Shown: in pieces, positions 56,040 to 64,000 of the stretch
How the letters are laid out: the number at the start of each line of letters is the position of its first letter
Numbering within the stretch: the stretch's first letter is position 1
Assembly (NCBI RefSeq): GCF_910592395.1
Contig: NC_088318.1
Coordinates: 9,610,349 to 9,674,348 of the forward strand
Length of the DNA: 64,000 bases
Reading direction: 5' to 3'
DNA from: Lineus longissimus
Taxonomy: Eukaryota > Nemertea > Pilidiophora > Heteronemertea > Lineidae
Made by a program: the position numbers and the translations under genes
The notes under the pieces: model-generated
Database searches by the model: none
The model's input: only the letters and a program-made list of their open reading frames with translations
Told to the model about the DNA's origin: nothing

Positions 56040-56990
56040 TCAACATTGCCCTACTAAATGTAAACAGAGAACTCGGTGGAAAAACAATCATTGTTTTCGA
56101 AAGAGTACGAACATAACAAAACAAAGCGCATTCTGTTGAGTATTTTGTCTTTTCTGTGAAGAAATTTTGCCTTGAAAAGAGCTTGACATCATGGCTTGTT
56201 GCGCTGATCTAGTAGTGAAATTCACGCTACGAAACGAAGACGCACGTTTACCTTAAGGCACTACATGACAAAAGTAGAAATCAGCTGCTACAAAAGTCAC
56301 CTTCGACAAAAGACATTCTGGTGACATTCCACAGAAGTCGAAATTTCTCCACACACTGATAGACATGTGGACGTGCAAAACGCAACTGCGACATATGTTT
56401 CCAGGTGACACTCAACAATAGTCAATAATGTAGCACACATTTGCTACAAAATGATCCCGACAGGCCACAGAAATCACCATTTGCCACAATATTTTTGTGA
56501 TTTTCCACAGTTGTTGACTGGTCACTACACATTTATGACATTCCACGTCAACAATGACCAAAACTCTTCTACACCGACGTTAAACTTCATAACCATGGCA
56601 GACACCGAACTGGTCGCATCGGTATGTCTGTCTCTCATTGTCATCATTCGGCGAAGACGAACCAGACGAATGCGATTTTCTTGATTGCGTCATCTGCTGT
56701 TAGCATAAACAACGGCGGGTATTAAAACAGTACAAGCACTCAAGTATAATCAACATGAATGAGATTTACATTTTGCCTCAGAATCTTTGGACTATAGGAC
56801 TGTAGCCTGTGTACCACGCAAAGGGAAGTGGCTCCGCGTGCGATTTGCTCTGTCCTCATTCTAATTTAAATGACCAACACAGATTCATAAGTAGTGGATG
56901 AATTGCAATCCAAATCACAGGGTTTACATCCAATTTTCTTGTATTGTCTTCCAAGCAAATAATATTAAACTGGATATTAATATATATTGT
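56040..56990. other. Polinton-region spacer, no gene seen
   Basis: Contains many CACA/GTCGAAAT phrases at 56290-56420 and no supported frame. The small frame at 56451-56684 lacks signals. Confidence 0.4.
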
Positions 56991-57074
56991 TCATTTATTT
57001 CTTGGGAAAACGTGTATTGAAATAGGTCGGGGCACATTCACCAACATTACCAATGTGAACCTTACCGGTGACGT

Positions 57075-57177
57075 CCAATTCAGTAGCGATTTCGGCTATC
57101 TTTTTCCTCTTTTCGTTCCTATCGTAGTACAGAGGGGACTTGACGTTGAAAAGACATTCTTGCACCCCCCCCCCCAC
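57075..57177 (-). CDS. MADF/Myb-like exon fragment
   Basis: The minus strand reads SPLYYDRNEKRKKIAEIATE and ELDVT before a donor ACCG|GTAAGG at about 57076. The Y-D(R)-x3-K-R-x4-EIA-EL pattern is like the second helix region of MADF/Myb-type DNA-binding domains, as found in PIF/Harbinger accessory proteins. Only one helix-pair's worth is present and a C run (57169-57178) breaks the upstream part. Confidence 0.35.
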
Positions 57178-57534
57178 AGATCACAAAATCTTGATGTTTT
57201 TTCTAAATACCACGTAGCCATCTTCCTGTCCCATAAGCAACAGGTCTCCAAAAATTGAACATATTCAATTCAGCTGTCCACAGCTTTCCACAGGCTTTCC
57301 ACAGGGGTAAACATGCCCACAAAGGTCACTGAGTGAATACACACTGAATGACTTTTGTAAAAGATGACTCCAGAGTTCGAAGCTGGAGCGGCCACCTGAA
57401 ACACGGTCACAATAGTCGTAATCATCTACACACCTATTGACTTTTGTGGTTAACGTTATACTACTTTCAACAAGGCGGGACATATGGATACTTCGTAACA
57501 AAAGTTCCAATCGTATACACATTGCAACATGTAT

Positions 57535-57845
57535 GTATGTATATACCATATTTAAATTTAAGCGCCCTTTTCAGATTAAATCCGTTCAAAGGCACTTTTA
57601 CAATATTTATAACAAAATTACAATCGAAAAAAGATGGTTCTTGAGCATCGTTTGAAATGATGCAAGGCTCTTTGCCTGCCGGACCTCAAAAGGGAGCCCA
57701 TTCCACAAAACAGCTGCGGAGAATGAGAAGCAGCGCTCCCCATATTTGCTCCGGGCCCTTGGAAGTACTAGTCTATTGTCATCAGCCGACCGAAGGTCTC
57801 TACCTGGCCTATAGATATTGACCAGGCTTGACAAGTATAGCCAGG
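57535..57845 (-). mobile_element. LINE (CR1/Jockey-like) 3' fragment inside the Polinton region
   Basis: On the minus strand GRDLRSADDNRLVLPRARSK, YGERCFSFSAAVLWNGLPFE and SLASFQTMLKNHLF are the well-known C-terminal end of LINE reverse transcriptases. The 3' tail runs to a TATGTATGTATA repeat at about 57535. It lies directly upstream of the dUTPase gene and opposite to it, so it is a later insertion. Confidence 0.8.
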
Positions 57846-57911
57846 CGCTATTCCATGCTATTCCATGCGCACAACATTTTTTTAGAAACAAGCCACAAAA
57901 TTACTTTTGTC

Positions 57912-58311
57912 ATGCAGTGTATGGAGGCCTTTAGTCGCGGGACAGAGGGATCGGCCGGTTACGATGTCTATGCTGCAAACGATTCAATCCTGGAGAAGAA
58001 TGGACAGTATGCCCGAATCAGTACCGGATTATCGTTGGAACTTCCGAGAGGATATTATGCTCAGATCATGTGTCGGAGCGGTCTAGCGTTTTTCGAAGGA
58101 GTGAAAGTTTTTCATGCAGTCGTTGACATGGATTTATCGCGGAACAATTGGAATTTTGATGCGATCGTCTCACAAAAGGTTTTATGTGAAGAAGGGAATG
58201 AGAATTGCCCAAATAATGATTTTACCCTGCGCTAATCCTCTCTGGGAACAGAGACGTGATTTAGAGCCAACCGATATGGCTGAGAAGTGATTCGGTTCGA
58301 CCGGGTTTTAA
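57912..58311 (+). pseudogene. dUTPase-like gene with one frame change and one stop
   Basis: Motif order of a trimeric dUTPase (hydrolysis of dUTP to dUMP). Motif 1 GSAGYDVYAAND, motif 2-3 region CRSGLAFFEGVKVF and AVVDMD are in the first frame. After one extra base at about 58133-58138 the rest of the protein continues in the next frame: YRGTIGILMRS, GMRIAQIM and the motif 5 FGSTGF just before TAA at 58309. A TGA at 58288-58290 interrupts that frame ahead of motif 5. Length about 132 codons, normal for the family. dUTPase genes are known in some adintovirus/Polinton relatives and other large DNA viruses. Placement between DUF4326-like and structural genes on one strand supports an element gene rather than the host copy. 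Confidence 0.8.
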
Positions 58312-58452
58312 TATATTTGCCTGCTGAAGACGACAGCAAAGTGTACTCTCAATCATTGTCTTGTTTGAATCTTTGCTGAAGAATAAATAACCCAGACATA
58401 AACTTTCATCTATGGTGATTCTCCCTTAAACATTTTAGTCAATGTATATTGC

Positions 58453-58860
58453 ATGCCTGTTCGAGAATTAAAAAAAATGGCGTACTTTACTGCAAAGCGG
58501 AACATATCCCATCATCACAATCGTCATGCCGGAGTCGACACTACGAAGTCCGTTGTGATTACTCGCAAAACAACAGCGCGCGATCTGTTCCTTTACAATT
58601 GTGAACTAACATTGGCTAACGGTGCACCTTATGACTATTACTTATACTTGTACGCTTGGACCCAGTCGCCTCAATTAGATCCTCACGTTCAGACGGTCTA
58701 TCAGAACATCTCAACCAAAATCAGAGAAGAATTGTCAACTGAAAAAGACTATGTTTATTTCGATTTAGAGGAGGCTAATCTAATTCCTGTCAGTGTTCGA
58801 ACACACTATAGCCTATCTGAGGCAGGCAGACTTAATTTCTGTGGGCGATATGGACGCTAG
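58453..58860 (+). CDS. Unidentified ORF in the Polinton region
   Basis: 136 codons from ATG at 58453 (another ATG at 58480). Contains HHHNRHAGVDTTKSVVIT, LFLYNCELTLANGAPYDYYL and YFDLEEANLIPVSVRTHYSL. It is one of the few intact frames here and is on the same strand as the other element genes. No family recognised; a virion or accessory protein is possible. Confidence 0.45.
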   Translation: MPVRELKKMAYFTAKRNISHHHNRHAGVDTTKSVVITRKTTARDLFLYNCELTLANGAPYDYYLYLYAWTQSPQLDPHVQTVYQNISTKIREELSTEKDYVYFDLEEANLIPVSVRTHYSLSEAGRLNFCGRYGR

Positions 58861-58940
58861 TCTGCAATGAAAGATTCAAAGTAGAACCAGACATTCATAC
58901 AGCCATTCTCGAGAGCAAATAACTCCATGCGGGACCCGCC

Positions 58941-59141
58941 ATGGATACTCGAATATGGCGAAGAATTAGACCCGCACCTCGGCTCCATTACCGACCGGTC
59001 GCAGCATCGTCGTCGGTCTGTTCTTGTACTCTGGCCAGGCCTAAAAACATTTCGGAGGTCTTACGAAAATGTCCGTTCGGTCATCTCTGTCGGCCCGGAA
59101 AGCCCCTGTATCAGTGTTTTAGAAAGAGTGTTCGGAGATAA
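58941..59141 (+). CDS. Small basic ORF in the Polinton region
   Basis: 66 codons, Arg-rich (MDTRIWRRIRPAPRLHYRPV and a SVRR end). Small Arg-rich proteins are common in adenovirus-like elements, but there is no specific match. Confidence 0.25.
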   Translation: MDTRIWRRIRPAPRLHYRPVAASSSVCSCTLARPKNISEVLRKCPFGHLCRPGKPLYQCFRKSVRR

Positions 59142-59543
59142 CGTCCGGTCTTGGGGAGGATATTCGAGATATTTCTGTATAGTCCTACTCAAAAGCAAGC
59201 CGCAGTCGACCAAAGTACAATAATCGAGGTGCAACGTTCGCCGGAATTTGTTCCAAATCGTTTGTCGTGACTCGTTACAAAAGCCCGAGTGTTTTCTTGT
59301 CCATTAGAAATATCCTGTACCGTGTACTTATACTATCAACTGGTCCACGGCTGGCTCATCAACACTGTAAGATCGAAGGGTGATTTGAAAGAATAATAAA
59401 AGCATGTGCTTCTTTATCCGCGAGTATCTTGTGGTTTTTTGTTTGTTTCATTTCTTTCTCTAAACGGCTAAAAGGTCTGATGCAAAAGCCCCATGTGATT
59501 ACAACTAGTATAATGAACACCTCAAAGCTGAGCATCTCGAATT

Positions 59544-60785
59544 ATGACCTCTCGAGTGGACCCACATAATGTGACCGATGTCGGATTCGTAGTCTGCCCC
59601 TCGAATACACCCGTACCCGCAGGATTTCCTGCCAATAAAGCAAATAAATTTGTGATTCGATTGCCGAAACCTATAGACGTGAGTTTGATACGCGGCAAAG
59701 TTGAAGTAGCTCTCGTAGAAATAACATTTCCACACTCATGGTCAACATATTTCAGAGGATCTCGATGTTCATATGAGGTGGCTGTAGCAGATATCCGACA
59801 TCCCTTGATTCCCGCAGTTGTAAAGAAAGCATGTCTTCCGGCAGGGAAAGAACTATTGGACTAAGTGCAGAAGACCTCATCAATTTCCGACGACCACGAC
59901 TTGATCATTTACCAAATATAATATGGGCGGGAAAATTTCGTTTGTCATCGAAGGGGTTTACTCAAATCCATCTATTCGAAGGCGAAGTGAATGAGCTATC
60001 TTCTCATGTGGCCGAAATTCTAGGATTTGATAAAACTAAGTACTTTTTCAATGACGGCACAGAGTCTAAAACAAAGGGGCCTTTTTTCCGAGGACAATTT
60101 GATCGTCCAGGGTGAGCAGCAAGATGAAGAGTCCGTGAAAAAACGTCGGCGAGAACAAATAGCGTCGGGTAATTCCGAATTTGAAGAAGGGGATTTTGAG
60201 GGGGCTTCTAAGACTCGATCGAAGAGAAGAAAAAAGGAAAAAGAAATTGAAACTTCTCGGCTGGCTTCCACGGACACGGTGACCTCGTCCGGGCTACAGA
60301 CGATTCCACACATAGATAGACCTACTTTTATGCCGAGTGAAATCACCTCGGAGGACATGCAAGAGGATCGAGCTTCTCACCAGCACACTGAAACCGATGA
60401 ACGAGCTTCTGGACCTTCGAGTAGCGCCTTGATCACCACAGAACAACGACTGAAAGACGCAAAAACGTTACCTTATAAAAGCGTCTCGCAAACCAAATCT
60501 TGATTACATTGCGTATAATTTGTGTATATATTCTTCCATTGTGTGTAATCTACGCCAGTCGGCAATGTGTATACGCCTTTACTAAGGAGTATCCCTGTCA
60601 ATCTTCGGGATCGCGGAAAACACCTCTCACATGCTTTCGTTCGTCCTCGATACTTACCATTAAATGATACATTTTTTAATGAGATAGACCTTGATATTCG
60701 TCACGAATCGGCTGAAGAAGTGAATTTTGCCTGGGGGAAGGTTATTTGCACCTTGCATTTCCGAAGGCGACGACCGATCAGTTAA
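59544..60785 (+). pseudogene. Polinton structural-type protein, broken
   Basis: Pieces in successive frames on the plus strand: 59544-59864 with FVIRLPKPIDVSLIRGKVEV and ALVEITFPHSW, about 59831-60115 with FTQIHLFEGEVNELSSHVAE and ILGFDK, and 60567-60785 with VYTPLLRSIPVNLR, RPRYLPLNDTFFNEIDLDIR and GKVICTLHFRR. This order (LPKPI...EVAL-EI-PHSW ... HLS-x-ILGF ... TPLLR-PV ... I-IR ... GKV-x-TLHFRR) is a conserved protein of Polinton/adintovirus-like elements, thought to be structural. Between blocks 2 and 3 there is an unusual ~440-bp charged, Ser/Glu/Lys-rich insert (see next entry). Confidence 0.6.
60027..60503 (+). CDS. Charged low-complexity insert within the structural-type gene
   Basis: A 158-codon frame reading KKRRREQ, EFEEGDFEGASKTRSKRRKK and Ser/Thr/His-rich sequence. 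Its first third overlaps the upstream block in a different frame. It looks like a disordered linker or the tail of a separate small protein rather than a folded domain. Confidence 0.4.
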   Translation: MIKLSTFSMTAQSLKQRGLFSEDNLIVQGEQQDEESVKKRRREQIASGNSEFEEGDFEGASKTRSKRRKKEKEIETSRLASTDTVTSSGLQTIPHIDRPTFMPSEITSEDMQEDRASHQHTETDERASGPSSSALITTEQRLKDAKTLPYKSVSQTKS

Positions 60786-61049
60786 AAAAAATCATCAGTT
60801 TGAATCCCCGAAAACAATATACCGAAATTGTGTTGTGTTCGCTACAATCACGAAAAACATGCTTCGTCTTAAAAACATGTTCGGACCGCAAGGTCGCACG
60901 GCGCAAAAATATGTTTATGGACCTCCGGTACGATTGAATCACGATTTACAGTTGTTTTTAATCAAAGAAACATGTCCGTTAATAGTCAGACAACTTAGGA
61001 AGATGTTAGCCTCTGCAGCAAAAACAATGAAACCTTTAAATATCACGTA

Positions 61050-64000
61050 GAGGTTCAGGTTTTATTCAGTAAATTGGTTCCGATTGCTCATCCGGGGGGA
61101 TCTGAAGATAACACGGCCGGGGAATTCGAAGAGCACAGTGCAGAACCGTGGTTCAAGACTAAAAATCACGGTATATACCCAGGAAAAGGAGGAATCGAGG
61201 ATTTAATTGAGGAACAGTTAGAGGAAATAGCAGGGAAAGTGGATACTTTCCACCACGAAGGGTCGGGTTGGAGCTTTGTGTGTGTTCAGAGCTTACGTCT
61301 CTATCTATCGGCTTTCACTCCTTTTCGAGGAGGTGCACTGGGTCCGCTAATAAGGCGACACAGCGTACTACCCCGATCATTGAGTGGAAAACGCGCTTGT
61401 GTCTCTCCTCCGAGAGGCAAAGACGATGTGTGTTTCCAAGACTGTTTACTAATCTTTGAAAATCGGGGAGGCTGGACACGACCACCTCCACGATATAAAG
61501 CCGAGAGTTGGTACACGAAAAGCACGCTAAACTTTTCGGGTTAAGTTTTCCTACACCTTTTTGAGTCAAATGGCAATCTTTGAACGAAACAATCCCTCTC
61601 TTGTGCTGAGCGTGTTTGGAGTCAACGAAACAAAACGAAGCAAGGATCACCCGTCCCTTCGAATATACTATCTAAACAAGAACTTGGTCTGTCGCCCAAC
61701 GGAGGAACGCTGCATTGACTTGTTGCTATTTCGAAAGCACTGCTTTCTAATAAAGAGTTTAAGTCGTCTTTTAGGCAATAACGTTTCTCAGGGAAAGAAA
61801 CTTGTTTGTCGGTCGTGTTTCTGCAGATTTACGACAGAAGAACGTCGGGCCGAACATTGGATTGGCTGTTGCTCCCAAAAAGTACAGCTTTATAAAACTC
61901 CCAGTGCTCCAACAATTGTCCGTTTTTCTCAGTTTGAGAAAATGTCCATGAGTCGATTTGCCATCTATTATTACTTTGAAACAATGCAGATCCCCTGTCC
62001 GGAAGACAATAATCGACGTAAACACGTGCCAATTGCTGTGGCGGCGATAAGAATATGTAACCCCAATAGAGCGTACAACTCGTCACTATATCATCGGGTC
62101 GGTCTCGATTGTGTTGAACACTTTATCGATTGGCTTGACATCCAACGACAAGAGATTCAAATCATAAACCATACCGAAAACCAGCATTAAAAAATGACTC
62201 GCGAAGACTGGCTTCGCTTTCGTCAACAAACGTCCTGTGAAATGTGTGGACAGGCCTTCACCGCGCTCAACTCTCCATTTAAAGACCATTGCCATCTTTC
62301 CGGAAAATACCGCTACGCGTTGTGCAATCGTTATAACTTGACCTATGCCAGTGAGAAAACAACGTCATCGGTACCGTGCTTTGCTCATGGCGGTGTACTA
62401 TTTGATCAATACCTTCTGATCAAGGTAATAGCGGAACGGAATAAAAAACGCGGGAAACCACCTCCACTGATTTTAGCGAGAAACACAGAGCATTATTTCG
62501 CTGTATTTGATGGAGAATTAGTCTTCCAAGACTCCTTTGAGTTCATGAAATCCTCCTTGGCATAGATAGCAGAGTCTATGAAGAGTGGCAAAAGCACCGT
62601 ATGTTGTGAAAAGGATAGCAATGATTCAATTGCGTTTCCTCTATTATGGGAGTACGTTCAGAGAGACGAAGAACGATACGAGCTGATGACTAGAAAAGGT
62701 GTTTTCTGCTATGATTTCTTGGACGAAATGGAAAAACTTCGCCTCGACGCGCTTCCACCGAGAGATCAGTTTTACGATTCGCTTCATTAGATCGATATAA
62801 CAGTGTGCGATTATGAACACGCAAAACACGTATGGCGGGCAATGTCTTGTCGGACCCTGAAAGATTATCTACTGGTGTATCTGATTACTGACGTCTTGTT
62901 ATTGGCAAGCTGCTTCGAACAATTTCGCGATTTGTCGATGCAATATTTCAAGTTTCTGACTGCTGCCAAGTTTCTGACTCTGCCTCACTTTGCATACCAT
63001 GCCATGTTGAAATACACACAGGTGCAGTTGGACATATTTACCGATCTAGAGATGGTGCAGTTGGTAAAACGAGGAGTCAGAGGTGGAGTCGCTTCTATCA
63101 TGCTACGACACGCTGAGGCAAATCTTCCAGAAATGGGTCAGAACTACAACCCAGAACTACCCCGACAAGAAATCGTGACACTCGATTGTACGAACTTGTA
63201 CGGTCATGCCTTAAGTAAACAGCTACCAGAAAAGACTTATCGATGGTTGACCACACAGGAAATCAAGCAATAAAAGATAACCGAGGTTCCGGACGATGCC
63301 AAGATTGGTTTTATCCTTAGCGTAGACTTGAGTTACCCGCCAGAAGTCCATGAATCGCACACTATGTAGGCCTACCCATTGGCCGCCCACAAGACAACCA
63401 TTCCTCCGGCTCAGTGGTCGGATCACACCTATGAACTCGGACTCAAGCTGAACGATCCGTCTTTTTACAAGACTGGACCTGAAAAACTCGTACCGGATCT
63501 GACTGAGAAACGAGACAACGTGGTGCATTATCAGAATTTGAAAAACTACCTCAAATGTGGAATGCAATTGCTTCGCGTGAGATGTGTGTTGGCCTTCGAG
63601 CAAAGGTGCTGGATGCGAGATTTTGTAAACTTTATAACGCACAAGCGTTCACAATCCGTTTCTGAATTTGAGAGCAGCCTCTGGAAGCTAATCTTAAATA
63701 GCAAATTTGGACGTCTGTTAATAGACACGTCAACATGAATCTAGTCACTGATGAGAAAACCTTCGGTTAACAAGTCAAGCGAACTTCAAGTCTGTCATAT
63801 TCTACGATAGAACCATGTTCATTTTGGTGTGCAGTCCAACCCGGCCGCAGTGGAATTAAACAGCCCGATTGTCGCTGGTTTTACAGTTCTGGAACCAAGC
63901 AAATTGCACATGTATAAACTTCATTACAATTTCGTTTTACCGGCTCTTGGAGATCCAGAAAACTGTCAACTGTTGATGACGGACACGATGTCTATGCTGC
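61050..64000 (+). pseudogene. Polinton protein-primed DNA polymerase B, broken, runs off right edge
   Basis: Blocks of a Polinton-type PolB follow in order, in changing frames: 61190-61340 (IEDLIEEQLEEIAGK, GSGWSFVCVQSLRLYLSAFT), 61561-62190 (FERNNPSLVLSVFGVNETK, CRSCFCRFTTEERRAEHW), 62194-62565 (CEMCGQAF and DHCHLSGKYRYALCNRYN, a Cys/His nuclease-like motif), 62578-62790 (YELMTRKGVFCYDFLDEMEK), 62803-63273 (YLITDVLLLASCFEQFRDL, GVRGGVASIM, LDCTNLYGHALSKQLP), 63379-63738 (VHYQNLKNYLKCGMQLLRVR, LILNSKFG) and 63826-64000 (IVAGFTVLEPSKLHMYKLHY). At the edge the motif C region reads LLMTDTMSML, where DTDS is expected, so a catalytic Asp appears lost. At least six frame changes or stops occur. Confidence 0.85.

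Overview
The window is eukaryotic nuclear DNA, most likely from a marine invertebrate. Amphioxus or a hemichordate fits best, but the species cannot be fixed from sequence alone. Genes carry short GT-AG (and two GC-AG) introns, the transposon mix (BEL/Pao, Ngaro, CR1-like LINEs, tRNA SINEs, Polinton, many palindromic DNA elements) is that of such genomes, and there is no bacterial operon logic. Many long open frames are retroelements, and many others are chance frames in non-coding DNA.

Layout. 1-1626: BEL/Pao gag plus aspartic protease (minus), open to the left edge. 2144-3052: foldback-type transposon whose terminal inverted repeats are arrays of a 15-bp unit, with a perfect 8-bp target duplication; an inverted second copy lies at 53220-54079. 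3928-4288: TATA promoter and PHD-like zinc-finger exon. 4905-6286: 1.4-kb TA-flanked element with about 390-bp inverted arms around a GC-richer insert. 7391-7870: palindromic element. 9519-15987: nearly complete Ngaro (tyrosine recombinase) retrotransposon on the minus strand, with A1 ... B1-A2 ... B2 split direct repeats, a gag with an in-phase intron, RT/RNase H and recombinase. 17890-21080: LINE 3' end, degenerate gene fragment, SINE, long inverted repeat. 26036-26611: five copies of a 113-bp satellite.

26671-37267 is the main host-like locus: an eleven-exon minus-strand gene of about 1,290 codons related to KDZ-transposase-derived (HMGXB3-like) proteins. All exon phases agree, but the last exon has a one-base frame change and an in-frame TAG. 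40474-41646 is another inverted-repeat element. 42029-46149 is a degraded coding locus split by a 2.5-kb element (43410-45921) that carries a signal-peptide exon. 46513-49110 is a four-exon OB-fold (RPA-like) gene followed by 222-bp tandem repeats in its 3' flank. 53161-55010 is a 439-bp-period tandem array.

The right 9 kb (about 55.1-64 kb, plus strand) is a decayed Polinton/Maverick-like element: two tandem DUF4326-like genes, a dUTPase-like gene, a structural-type protein and a protein-primed type B DNA polymerase running off the right edge. A LINE fragment and a MADF-like exon sit inside it. Several genes differ from an open frame by exactly one base, so either decay or assembly indels are at work.
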